From NCBI GenBank assembly GCA_905221605.1, contig CAJNDS010002654.1, forward strand, positions 202,501 through 266,500: a stretch of 64,000 nucleotides of DNA, read 5' to 3'. This DNA comes from Symbiodinium natans. Its lineage: Eukaryota; Sar; Dinophyceae; Suessiales; Symbiodiniaceae. Under the pieces are notes generated by a model. That model did not search any database, was not told where the DNA came from, and saw only the letters and a list, made by a program, of their open reading frames with translations. How positions within the stretch are numbered: the stretch's first letter is position 1; every line of letters begins with the position of its first letter. Below, piece by piece: positions 11,036-20,713 of the stretch. A program made the position numbers and the translations under genes.

Positions 11036-11139
11036 TTTGGGGCAAGGGATGGAGGTGGTCAGCTTCAGCATCCTCGGCGGCGAACCGTTAACAAGGCAGC
11101 AGTCACCCCTATTCGGAATGATGGGAACAACCAGCCAAG

Positions 11140-11265
11140 GGCGAGCGAGAGGAAGAGAGAGAATGAGAGAATGAGAGAAAGAGAGAATGAGAGAATGAGA
11201 AAAAAGGAGAATGAGAGCGAGAATGATCGAGAGGATGAGAGAGATGGAGAGAGAGAGAATGGGGG
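11140..11265. repeat. Purine-rich GAGA/GAATGA tract
   Basis: Degenerate repeats of GAGAGAATGA and GAAAGAGAGAAT. The minus strand is a long pyrimidine tract. Overlapping ORFs rich in Ser, Leu and Phe are artefacts. Confidence 0.85.
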
Positions 11266-11289
11266 AGTCCTTCTGAGTTCTCCTGCTTG

Positions 11290-11405
11290 GCATGGACTTC
11301 TTGCCTTGACCGTGGATGAACCCTGGCCCCGGCCATGGGAGAGGAACATAGGAACACAACTGAACCCTGGCCCCGGCCATGGGAGAAGAACATAGGAACA
11401 CAAAC
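11290..11405. repeat. Short direct duplication, about 52 bp
   Basis: TGAACCCTGGCCCCGGCCAT and GGGAGAGGAACATAGGAACA occur at about 11318-11359 and again at 11362-11402 with one substitution. Confidence 0.75.
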
Positions 11406-11571
11406 AATGATCCAAGACCATGTTCAAAATGCCTGGGTCGTCTCATGTCGCCCAAGCATCTTGAATCCGGATTTCGCAAACGCACAGCTTGCCCAGGTGC
11501 TTAGCACTTGAGCAGGAAAAGCTGAGTGTCCCTGCTGGCCACAAAAAGTTGGAACGGCGAGACAAACTCAC

Positions 11572-11823
11572 CCTTGTGTTGGATCGTCCTGATCCGCGTT
11601 CTCTTCCTCTTGCATTGTCTCCAGCTGCCCAGGCCCCGATGGCTCAGTTTTCCACGCCTTCACCTTGCAAATGCAGGTTTTGGGCTTTAAGGTTGGGCTC
11701 TCAGGAAGCCACAGTTCTTACGATTGATTGGCCCATCTCATCCATCTCAGGCCGCTGGATCATGGGGCCACTACACCCTTCCCAACAGTATGCCCAGACA
11801 ATGACTTTGCGTGGCGCATCCAT
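11572..11823 (-). CDS. Two-exon segment, unknown protein, acidic tail
   Basis: Exon 11823-11722 reads MDAPRKVIVWAYCWEGCSG then PMIQRPEMDEMGQSI and ends at a GTAAGA donor. After a 58-nt intron ending in TTGCAAG, exon 11663-11572 reads VKAWKTEPSGPGQLETMQ then EEENADQDDPTQ and ends at a GGTGAGT donor. Both exons keep one frame across the junction. The ATG may be a start or internal, since the frame is closed only a little upstream. The segment lies downstream of, and on the same strand as, the transporter exons at 12880-15394, so it could be that gene's cytoplasmic tail. No homology is recognised. Confidence 0.45.
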
Positions 11824-11889
11824 GTTAGATAGACTCCCTAGCACGACTCAAGAGGAGCGGAAAGAATATGGAAACATTCTCGCCTAGAA

Positions 11890-12860
11890 TGGGCACGTTC
11901 CCGCACTCCCTAACTCCGAAACCCTACAGCCCGAAACCCCTAAACCCTACGATTTTGATGCCGCCTTCAAGATGGGGGGGACAACTTCCAAGTGTCTTGA
12001 AGGGCACACCCTAGGCTGGAACCGTGCCGGAAACCGAACCATACGAACCGTTTTGCGAAGTGGAAAGGGTTCATGAAAGGTTCGGTTCAAAAAAACAAAC
12101 GAACCGAATGGAAGCGTGTCCATCCTGCAGAAACGACCTCACTCAGCCCTGTTCCGACACCCTTCAGCCCCGCAACCCAAGAAGTCATGAGCCACACCTG
12201 GTAACGAAGAACCGGCTAAATCTAGGAGTCCACAAGAAACTCAACCATCTCAACCCTCGAGGCTCTTGAATTCCGGCCCACGTCACGCGTGCAATGCCTA
12301 GCCTGTCTGCCCTGACTTGTTCAGCCTTGCGGCACGGAAATGTGTTCAAGAGGAGTCTTTTGGTATCAGGGCTCTTCTGCTTCACAAAGGCTGACAGAGA
12401 AGGTGGTAACACTCCAAGGAATGCAAAAAGACTGCTGGTGGGCTTACGGCTTGGGATTGCACCTTGAAGCAACAGTCGCCTCCACTCCAGACCTTCCCCA
12501 AGTCACCTTGAACTATATCCCGAAGCTATGCCAAAAGCAAGCAGCAAGCCCGTCGCGCAACTGGAGGGGGGTTGGGGGGAGCACTTCCCAAAATAAGGGA
12601 AACCCCCCTAAGCCCTAAGCCACCGAAATCCCCAAGACTACACACCGACCTCCTCCAGGCTCCTGCCATATCCATCTCGGCGGCAGAATCCCTGGGCTGC
12701 GAAACCCAATCGCCCAGCCTTCCCAACCTGCAAACCCGTAACCGTAGTGTCGAAGGGCTGTCGCCCCTTCATCCCCCATCCCCTCCCTCGCGCTTATCGA
12801 CGTTTTGAAGAAAGAGACCAGACAGCGGATTGGGAAGCAGTGGGACTTCAACCACGCTTC
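11890..12860. other. Mostly unassigned, possible minus-strand exons
   Basis: The minus-strand stretch near 12330-12470 (SSLFAFLGVLPPSLSAFVKQ..) is open and could be an exon, but no splice frame can be confirmed. The rest looks like intron or intergenic sequence. Confidence 0.3.
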
Positions 12861-12879
12861 GCTGCAGCTCAAGGCGCCA

Positions 12880-15394
12880 CTGTGTAAGCGATGGTCACCA
12901 ACGTAGACGTGGTGCACGTCATGATGAAGGCGGCCTCACTTCAAAACCGAGTTTAGGGTTTGGGGTTTGGGGTTTGGGGTTTAGGGTTTAGGGTTTAGGG
13001 TTTAGGGAGAGCTGCGCTGGTTCCTCTTCTCACCCGTCATTATCGACACAGGCTAAACGCACACGTCTTGCGGTGTTGCCGGCTTGGGAAACACAAAATC
13101 GGCACGCTTTGCTGAACGCCTTGCCGTAGCAACAAACCCTAAACCCTAAACCCTAAACCCCAAACCCTAAACCCTAAACCACTGGTGCGACTCTGGCCCC
13201 TGCATATTTACACAGCGAAGCCTGATCTTTTCGACTCTGAAACCTCAAGTTGTTGCGAGAAGCATTTGGGTCCACGCTGTCGTAGAGAACGAGAGCCAGC
13301 AGACCTTGGCACAACTGCATCACATGTGCAAAGGTTGAGGGCGTTGGCGGCGTTGGACTGAGGATTGCGGCAAGGGTACTTCCCATGGTAAGGGTACTTC
13401 CCAGGGTAACTCACAACCCTCCATCCTAGAACCAGGCATGGGGACTCAGGGATGGTGGGTTTAAGCCCCAGGTACCCGCGATGGCGCTGCCGATCGCCTC
13501 AGCATGCACCCTCAATCCCTGCAGCGCCATGAAGAGATTGCCATCCCCGAGCGAGAAGAACAAGTTCATGTTGTTGGCGGCCTGCAGGGTGCTGAGCTTG
13601 TGGGGTAATTATAGGGTTTAGGGTTTAGGGATCATATTTGGGAAATACAGGTTCAATTTTCAGCGTGTTCGGGAAGCAATCCTGCACGGAGTAGATGTAC
13701 AAGGTGCCCATGAGAACTTGCGAGGTTACGGCGATGGCGATGTGAGGGAGCGCAATGGCACAGTTCAGGACTGCCCAAGTGAAGTTGATCAGTGCAAACC
13801 AGTACCTTTCGATGGCTTTCGATGGCTTTCGATGGCTTGCGATGGCTTTCGATGGCTTTCGATGGCTTTCGGACTACCCTTCCCCTTCAAGGTCCCCTTC
13901 CTTTTGGGTAGGGCCTCAGGTGGGTTCGGGAAAACTTCGTCGAAGGCCAATCACTTCCAGCAACAGCGTCCATTGTTGGGAAGGGCGTTCTGGAGACAGC
14001 TCTGCCGCGGCTTGTAAGTGCCACACACGCACACCGCACGCACTCAAGTCTACACTAACGTTTTGGTCGCCCCTTGCCCAAGGCCCAGGTACGGCTTGCA
14101 CATCAAGGTGTGCCAGAACTTCTTGAGGCCACCAGCTTTGAAACCTTCCTCGTCGGGCCTGTCCTTCGAGAGGCAGGCCAGCACCTGACATACCGTTCCC
14201 CAGGGAAGCCCCCCCGAATCCAATTCTTCCAACTCTTTGAAGAGGAAGTCGAGCCCCCCCTCCTCCCCGCCCGTCCCCCCTTCCCCGCCCGGTCTCACTC
14301 CTAGGCGCATTGATGATGATGGCACCCAGGACATCGCCGGAGGTCTGGGCCAGGCCGGCGAAGGTCGCGTTGTCCCAGTTGTGGACCTCTTTGAAGTAGA
14401 CGCCTGAGCTTCGTGCCAAGCCCTATGAGACATTGCACCATGGAATTCATGGTGTTATGAACCCAAGCTCTCAACACCAGACCACAACCAAAACACACGC
14501 AGCCCAATACCCATTTCGTCGAAGTTGCCAAAGAGGGCCCACTCGGTCTGGTACGAAATGTTGTAGTTAAAGGCACAGAAGAACATCAGCATCACGGGCA
14601 GGTACAGGTCGCGCGGTATTGTGGCGGTTTTCTCCTCGTCCTCGGAAAGGAACCCGACGGGAATACCTACTGCACCCGGCGAGAAAACTTGAAGCCGGCA
14701 ACGTTCCCCCAGAATTCCTATGTAGAGTTCGTGACAAGGGTTAGGGCCCGTCCTCTACGTCGTTGTCAAAGAAGAGGACCGACATTGTTTCTTCCGCATC
14801 TGCTGCTGCCCCTGGGACTAACGATCTCTGTCCCCCGCCCCCGACGCGGCTGATCCTTCTCGCCATGGTGCTGGCCAACTCTGCGTGGGACATCTGGCTT
14901 TGCAGAGTACCAAGAGTCAGCTGGGACGGTCGTCCCAGGCTGTGCCCTCCTATTCCTGACACTCCTGAAACTGTTGAGACTCTTGTTCGGCCGGGGTCCA
15001 CTGAAATCATTGATTGCCTGACGTTCCCGGACAGCCTGCTGAGTCTGCGGCGGCTTGGCCCATTTTGAGAGGCGGATACTAGGCTAAAGCGCCCGGGCCC
15101 GGCGCGGGAGCGGCGCTCGGATGCTAGGCTGGACCGTTTTGACGGGCTTGACGAACCCACCGAAACCATGCTGCCGCGACCGACGTCAGGCTGACCAGGT
15201 CGCACGAGCATGGCAGCCGCGGGAGGAGCCGGCCGCCCTGACCAGGCTTCCTTCGGACCTGGGGAAGCAACTCAACCTGCTGCAACCCCCTAAACTACCC
15301 CGAGCGAGACGCTGAAGAACCCGTCTCACGGCCTGTCGGCACCACGGATACCACGGCATCAGGACCCAAGTCTTCCTCATCTTTCTTGCCACAC
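12880..15394 (-). CDS. Multi-exon membrane transporter, MFS-like
   Basis: Exons inferred on the minus strand: 15394-15299 (CGKKDEEDLGPDAVVSVVP..); 15258 to about 14750 (Ser/Arg-rich cytoplasmic region ending ..AEETMSVLFFDND); 14668-14512 (IPRDLYLPVMLMFFCAFNY then NISYQTEWALFGNFDEM); 14403 to about 14302 (VYFKEVHNWDNATFAGLAQ then TSGDVLGAIIINA); about 14142-14090 (GLKKFWHTLMCKPY); 13805 to about 13660 (WFALINFTWAVLNCAIALPH then IAIAVTSQVLMGTLYIYS); 13596-13476 (NNMNLFFSLGDGNLFMALQG then LRVHAEAIGSAIAG); about 13380-13210 (FAHVMQLCQGLLALVLYDSV); about 12937-12880 (AAFIMTCTTSTLV). Hydrophobic segments alternate with short loops as in a polytopic transporter, and the W....AGLAQTSGDVLGA pattern resembles major-facilitator proteins. 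Substrate unknown. Exon ends are approximate. Telomere-like arrays at 13134-13179 and 13613-13630 lie in introns. Confidence 0.55.
12952..13007 (+). repeat. TTTAGGG/TTTGGGG array
   Basis: Eight units. The first three are TTTGGGG variants. Confidence 0.9.
13134..13179 (-). repeat. CCCTAAA array
   Basis: Six to seven units within the transporter gene, between the exons near 13210 and 12937, in presumed intron. Confidence 0.9.
13801..13870. repeat. 10-bp tandem repeat touching a splice acceptor
   Basis: Seven copies of GATGGCTTTC. Read on the minus strand (GAAAGCCATC), the array runs up to the AG acceptor of the transporter exon that starts near 13805. Confidence 0.85.
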
Positions 15395-15780
15395 CTGGCA
15401 GACGAAACACAGTCTCCAAGCCTTACCACACCACTCAACACTGCCTGACCGGGTGAACAACATGAACAACCAGCACAATCCACCAAAATGCCATACACCG
15501 AACTGATCGACAAAAGCCAGCACCTGCACCACTTCTGTCGGAACTCCGCAAAGGAGCCCCACACAGCCGGCTCGGTGATGAAAAGCAGAGTCTGCCTGGA
15601 GAAGAAATGGTTCGGGATGGTTGAGGCTGTGTCGCTTTTTCATATTTGAGGCCCGTTGCAACTCCTCAAGACTGTGACCAGCACGCTTTTTGTTGTGCGG
15701 AGTTCTTTGAGGAAACCAAGGAGAAACCTGTACGGCGTGAATGCAATCGAGTTTTTTTGCCACACCCCCCGCTGACACCG
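15395..15780 (-). other. Upstream of transporter, possible first exons
   Basis: Minus-strand frames are open (for example MWGSFAEFRQKWCRCW near 15564), but no start or leader could be fixed. Confidence 0.3.
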
Positions 15781-15820
15781 CAAAATTTTCGAAGTTGGCT
15801 CACCAGACCTCCCGATGCTC

Positions 15821-16051
15821 CCTAAACCCTAAACCCTAAACCTTAAACCCTAAGCCCTAAACCCTAAACCTATTTCGCTAGATCTTGCGTGCAACAGCCA
15901 GTACCATGTTTGCAAACTTGGGCTTGAAACCCTCTGCTCTTAAACTCCCGCGCCCCGAAAGCCCCGAGCTTTAGCCATGAAACCCCCCCGAGTCCCTACA
16001 GTAAACCCCCTAAACCCTAAACCCTAAACCCTAAACCCTAAACCTTAAACG
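15821..16051 (-). repeat. Two short CCCTAAA arrays
   Basis: Seven units at 15821-15871 and six at 16008-16051, with 135 bp of unassigned sequence between. Confidence 0.9.
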
Positions 16052-16129
16052 CCGAAGGCTCCTGATCCGAAGCGTGGGGTTCCGAAAATATGGTTGCACC
16101 CCTTATCGTGGAGCTAGGGCTTGGGTCTT

Positions 16130-16330
16130 AGGGCTTCGGGCTTAGAGCTTATAGGGCTTATAGGGCTTAGGGCTTTTAGGGCTTTAGGGTTTAGGGTTTA
16201 GGGTTTAGGGTTTAGGGTTTAGGGTTTAGGGTTTAGGGTTTAGGGTTTAGGGTTTAGGGTTTAGGGTTTAGGGTTTAGGGTTTAGGGCTTTAGGGCTTGA
16301 GACTTAGGGCTTAGGACTGAGGGATTAGGG
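16130..16330 (+). repeat. TTTAGGG array with decaying edges
   Basis: A core of about 15 perfect units (16187-16290) is flanked by GCTTAGGG and GCTTATAGG variants on both sides. Confidence 0.92.
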
Positions 16331-16469
16331 TTGACCCCCGCAAAAAGAACTCTGCAACGCCAGGCCGGCAAAGGCGGGCGATGTGCAGCAAACATGGCTC
16401 ATATATCAATACGAAAAGAAAGATATTCATACACATGTACATATGTTTATCTTTATTTATGTATCCACA

Positions 16470-16524
16470 TATTTATTTATTTATGTGATATATATATATA
16501 TATATATATGCTCGCCCCCCCCCC
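16470..16524. repeat. ATTT and TA microsatellite with poly-C
   Basis: (TTTA)n then (TA)n to 16510, followed by a run of 12 C. Confidence 0.9.
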
Positions 16525-16567
16525 CCCATGATCCACACATTTGGCCTCGGGAAGGGGTTTTGGGAGG

Positions 16568-17262
16568 GGGGGGGACTCCAGACTCCAGATTTCCAGAAAA
16601 AATCTGGAGTACCCGGGCCCCGGACTCCAGACTCCAGATTTCCAGCAAAAATCTGGAGTACCCGGGCCCCGGACTCCAGACTCCAGATTTCCGTACCCCC
16701 AGACTCCAGACTCCAGATTTCCAAAAAAATCTGGAGTACCGGGACTCTGGACTCCAGATTCTGGAGTCTGTAATCTGGAGTCTGGCACCGCGAGTACTCC
16801 AGATTTTTTCTGGAAATCTGGAGTCTGGAGTCTGGGGCCCCGGTACTCCAGATTTTTTCTGGAAATCTGGAGTCTGGAGTCCGGGGCCCGGGTACTCCAG
16901 ATTTTTTCTGGAAATCTGGAGTCTGGAGTCCGGGGCCCAGGTACTCCAGATTTTTTCTGGAAATCTGGAGTCTGGAGTCCGGGGCCCGGGTACTCCAGAT
17001 TTTTTCTGGAAATCTGGAGTCTGGAGTCCGGGGTTCGGGTACTCCAGATTTTTTCTGGAAATCTGGAGTCTGGAGTCCGGGGCCCGGGTACTCCAGATTT
17101 TTTCTGGAAATCTGGAGTCTGGAGTCCGGGGCGCGGGTGCTCCAGATTTTTTCTGGAAATCTGGAGTCTGGAGTCCGGGGCCCGGGTACTCCAGATTTTT
17201 TTCTGGAAATCTGGAGTCTAGAGTCCGGGGCCAGGGTACTCCAGATTTTTTCTGGAAATCTA
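16568..17262. repeat. 49-bp minisatellite in inverted halves
   Basis: The right half (about 16795-17262) holds about ten tandem copies of TACTCCAGATTTTTTCTGGA then AATCTGGAGTCTGGAGTCCG and GGGCCCGGG. The left half (about 16572-16745) carries three to four copies in the opposite orientation. Each unit also folds on itself (CTCCAGATTT against AAATCTGGAG). The centre, at about 16750-16790, is a third arrangement. The long ORFs across it (Ser, Gly, Trp-rich) are repeat artefacts. Confidence 0.95.
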
Positions 17263-17263
17263 G

Positions 17264-18600
17264 TGTTTAGGGTTTAGTGTGTAGGTTTCAGGGTTTAGTG
17301 TTTTGTGTTTAGGGTTGAGTGTTAAGTTTAGGTTTTAGGGTTTAGGGTCAAGCGGCTCGGCAAAAACCCAAATAAAACCCTAAACTCTGAAATCCAAACA
17401 GTAAGCATCTGAAACCCCGACGGGTTTTTGGTTTCAGGTTTAGATTTAGTAGGGCTCGAGGTTCTGGCCTTGGGGTTTACTGTTTAGGGTTTAGGGTTTA
17501 GTGTCTAATGTTTAGGGTTTAGTTTGAAATGTTTAAGGTTTAGTTTTTGGGTTAAGTGCTTAAGTGTTTAGGGTTTCGTGCTAAGTGTTTGGGGTTTGTG
17601 CTAAGGGCTTAGTGTTAAGCTTTTAGGGTTAGTGTTTAGGGTTTAGTGTTGAGGGTTTCGGGTTTGGGTTTTAGGTTAAGGGTTTTAAGGATTTTTACAA
17701 ATTTAAATGATCTGGGGAAGGCACCGGGGCTGCCCCAGACCATTGACAGCTTAAAAAATCCTTCTGTTTAGGCTTTAGGGTTTAGTGTGTAGGGTTTAGT
17801 GTGTAATGGTTAGGGTTCAGTTTGTAGGGTGTAGTGTTTAAGTGTTTAGGGTTTAGTGTTTAGTAAGGGTTTAGTGCTTAAGTGTTTAGGGTTTCGTGTT
17901 CAGTGTTTGGGGTTCGTGCTAAGGGCGTAGTGTTAAGCTTTTAGGGTTAGTGTTTACGCTGGTGTTTAGGGTTCAGTGCTAAGGGTTTCGGCTTTTTTTG
18001 GGTTAAGGGTTTAGTGTGTAGGGTTTAGTGTGTAATGTTTAGGGTTTAGTTTTTAGGGGTGCTTAGGTGTTTAGGGTGTCCTGTTAAGTGTTTGGGGTTT
18101 GTGCTAAGGGCTTAGTGTTAAGTTTTTAGGGTTAGTGTTTAGGGTCTGGTGCTGAGTGTTTAGGGTTTAGTAGTGCTTAAGTGTTTAGGGTTTCGTGTCA
18201 AGTGTTTGGGGTTTGTGGTCCTAGTGTTAAGTTTTTAGGGTTAGTGTTTAGGGTCTAGTGCTGAGTGTTTAGGGTTTAGTGTTAAGGGTTTCGGGTTTGG
18301 TTTTTTGGATTTAGGGTTTTAAGGATGTTTACTAGTGTTCAGGGTTTAGTGTGTAGGGTTTAGTGTGTAATGTTCAGGGTTTAGTTTTTAGGGTGTAGTG
18401 TTTGAGTGTTTAGGGTTTCGTGTTTAGGGTCTAGTGCTTAAGTGCTTAGGGTTTCAGGTTAAGTGCTTGGGGTTTGTGCTAAGGGCTTAGTGTTAAGTTT
18501 TTGGGTTAGTGTTTAGGGTCTGGTGCTGAGTGTTTAGGGTTTAGAGCTAAGGGTTTCGGGGTTGGATTTTAGGGTTAAGGGGTTTGAAGGTTTTTGCAAG
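17264..18600 (+). repeat. Decayed telomere-like tract (TTTAGTG/TTTAGGG)
   Basis: A mixture of GTGTTTAGGGTTTAGTG, TTAAGTGTTTAGGGTTTCGTG and TTTGGGGTTTGTGCTAAGGG. Several longer periods of roughly 150-250 bp recur (the ordered words GTGCTAAGGGCTTAGTGTTA then AGTTTTTAGGGTTAGTGTTT appear about five times), so the decayed array itself has been duplicated in tandem. Confidence 0.85.
17711..17739. repeat. Palindromic GC hairpin, copy 1
   Basis: TCTGGGGAAGGCACCGGGGC then TGCCCCAGA, folding nearly end to end. Related copies at 18608, 18812 and 19152. Confidence 0.75.
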
Positions 18601-18607
18601 TTGACAT

Positions 18608-18640
18608 GATCTGGGGAAGGCACTGGGGCTTCCCCAGACC
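18608..18640. repeat. Palindromic GC hairpin, copy 2
   Basis: ATCTGGGGAAGGCACTGGGG then CTTCCCCAGACC, same orientation as copy 1. Confidence 0.75.
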
Positions 18641-18811
18641 CACCTAAACATTAAAAACTCCTTAAAATCTTATAAAAATCTTTAAGCTTCTGTTTAAGCA
18701 TTCTCAGGATTATGAAGGTTTAAGCCGTTTAAGCCTTTTAAAGACCTTAAATTGCTTACGTATTTAAGTGGCTGCCCTTTGCGGATTTTAGAGATTGTTG
18801 AAGTTGCCAAT

Positions 18812-18843
18812 GGTCTGGAGAAGCCCCGGTGCCTTCCCCAGAC
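18812..18843. repeat. Palindromic GC hairpin, copy 3 (reverse)
   Basis: GGTCTGGAGAAGCCCCGGTG then CCTTCCCCAGAC. Opposite orientation to copies 1 and 2. Confidence 0.75.
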
Positions 18844-19151
18844 AATATAAATTTCTTTAAAGTCCGTAAAACCCTGAAATTCTTACAGTTGTAAATGGCT
18901 GTCCTTTTAGAGTTTAAAGATTTTAGGATGTTCAATTCTAAAATCCGTAACTTCCTTAATTCTAAACGGCTGCCCGTTTTAAATTTTAAAGAATGTTAGA
19001 CTTTTAAGGGATAAACGTTTCGAGGTTGTTAAGGGCTTTAAAGCCTTTTAAGATCCTTTAAATCTTGAAAATTTTGAAAGGCTTTAAATACCTTAAGGCC
19101 CTTCAAATTTGAAAAGGGCTGCCCCTTTTAAGGATCTTTAAAATTGCAAAT

Positions 19152-19183
19152 GGTCTGGGGAAGCCCCGGTGCCTTCCACAGAT
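19152..19183. repeat. Palindromic GC hairpin, copy 4 (reverse)
   Basis: GGTCTGGGGAAGCCCCGGTG then CCTTCCACAGAT. It shares the upstream word TTGC(C)AA(A)TGGTCTGG with copy 3. Confidence 0.75.
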
Positions 19184-19440
19184 CATCTAAATTTTTACAA
19201 ACCCCTAAAACCTAAAACCCTGAAAAGCCTTAAGCTTCTAAATGGCTACCCTTCTAAAATTTTATAGAGCCGCAAAACACAAGTTTCAGAAGCAAAATGC
19301 ACATAAAAACACTAGTGTTTTTATAGAGGATAATATAATAGAGCTTTTTGTATTCCAGTGCAGTTTTTACTGCATTTTTCCGGTGAAAAAACAGAAAATC
19401 AGACAAAGACGAAGACAGGAAAACCATAGGTGTGGATCAT

Positions 19441-19645
19441 GGGGGGGGGGGGGGGGGGCTGACCATATATATATATATATATGTATATATGTATATATGT
19501 ATATATGTATATATGTATATATGTATATATGTATATATGTATATATGTATATATGTATATGTATATGTCTATATATATATATACAAAACACAGAATAGGT
19601 GTTATATATATAGATATATACACATGTGTGTATATATATATGTTT
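19441..19645. repeat. Poly-G run and TATATG microsatellite
   Basis: A run of 18 G with one C, then (TA)n and about 15 units of TATATG/TATATGTA. ORFs rich in Tyr and Ile here are artefacts. Confidence 0.95.
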
Positions 19646-19722
19646 ATAATTATGACAGAATAGGTTTCCCAACGCCACGGAAGTCACAACACCAGGCAGC
19701 GGAGACCTACTCTTAAAGTTCA

Positions 19723-20110
19723 CCACCGATTAACCAATTTCGTGATGGGCGGCACGGATTGCAACGCAACGTGGTAGACCACGATGCCGGGCCAGCCCGA
19801 GTAGTCATAGATGATTCCTGGTGCTCGGAAGCAGGTCACCAACACGATTCTATGGTCTGCACCATGGGTTCATAAAGGGCATGGCGGCGTCCTTTAGTTA
19901 CGGCCTGAAAGAAAGAGTCCAGATGCTTTCGAGCCCTCAACCCTACACCAGTCTTCAGCCTAAACCCTTACCCTCAGCCCAAAATCCTGATCAACCTCAA
20001 CTCGGCCTTAAGCCTGCCTGATGCTGGGATGCAGATGGTCTTGGCACGCTAGGGCCCCATCCTCCAATCGTGGAGGCCAGCGCGTACCACACGGTTTTGC
20101 ATTGAAGATT
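19723..20110 (-). CDS. Three exon-like fragments, unknown membrane protein
   Basis: Exon 20110-20018 reads NLQCKTVWYALASTIGGWG then PSVPRPSASQHQ (31 codons, AG on the acceptor side). Exon 19904-19857 reads AVTKGRRHALYEPMVQ. Exon 19839 to about 19723 reads VTCFRAPGIIYDYSGWPGIV then VYHVALQSVPPITKLVNRW. Each is bounded by AG and uses clean codons, and the third is hydrophobic in the middle. The set ends only 75 bp from the retroelement that starts at 20186, so upstream exons may have been displaced by it. No family was recognised. Confidence 0.4.
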
Positions 20111-20185
20111 CTGCGACACTGCTCCTTGGGTTGCAGTTGCAGGTTCCATGGGCTTGACTTCAGAATCCTTCCAGCAGCTATTTTA

Positions 20186-20335
20186 CGACAAGCGCCGCTC
20201 CTAACTAACCCAAATGAAGGCTGGACGGACATACGACGTTTTGCGACTAAGCGCGACGTGCGCGAAGGCAGTCCAGTCCGCCGAAAACCGGGGGCGGCGC
20301 GGGGGGGGGGGGCGCATTCTGCACCCCGCCCGACG
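20186..20335 (-). repeat. Split direct repeat B2
   Basis: Second copy of B at the 3' end of the retroelement; pairs with 20454-20602. Contains runs of 13 G. Confidence 0.85.
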
Positions 20336-20374
20336 CCCCCGGGGGCGGCTGGCGCCTGGGTGGAAGAGGGTGGG

Positions 20375-20453
20375 AGCTGAAAATGGGCGGCCTGCGACGA
20401 ACAGCTGCGTCGTTCGTCGCATGCTTGTCCTAACGCACATGAATAGTGCTACA
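20375..20453 (-). repeat. Split direct repeat A2
   Basis: Internal copy of A; pairs with 24454-24533. It holds a perfect 9-9-9 inverted repeat at 20394-20420: GCGACGAAC, 9-nt spacer, GTTCGTCGC. Confidence 0.85.
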
Positions 20454-20602
20454 CGACAAGCGCCGCTCCTAACTAACCCAAAATGAAGGCTGGACGGACA
20501 TACGTCGTTTTGCGACTAAGCGCGACGTGCGCGAAGGCAGTCCAGTCCGCCGAAAACCGGGGGCGGCGCGGGGGGGGGGCGCATTCTGCACCCGCCCGGC
20601 GC
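20454..20602 (-). repeat. Split direct repeat B1
   Basis: First copy of B, directly after the RNase H region on the minus strand and abutting A2. Confidence 0.85.
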
Positions 20603-20713
20603 ACCCCCTTTTCCCGCTACGCGCCGGCACCGAAACCCCACTTCGTCGGTGGCGAACTCGAGATCGTCGGTGGCGCGCAGACCAGCCCTCCGCCGAGGCC
20701 TGGCTGAGGTCGT

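Larger units (their letters stand above)
18640..19250. repeat. Degenerate AT-rich tandem repeat
   Basis: The phrase AAATGGCTGCCCTTTTAAA recurs in variants at about 18768, 18896, 18969, 19108 and 19245, separated by CTTTAAA/TTTAAAG words. It looks like an old tandem repeat of about 100-150 bp. No ORF of interest. Confidence 0.55.

Noticed and set aside
16383-17270. Long plus-strand open frames of 226-295 codons rich in Ser, Gly, Trp and Pro
   Set aside because: They are translations of the 49-bp minisatellite; every frame of the array is open because the unit lacks stops.
20186-20602. Ordinary LTRs
   Set aside because: The repeats are split: one pair sits at the 5' end and inside, the other inside and at the 3' end. 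An LTR element would have the same whole repeat at both ends.
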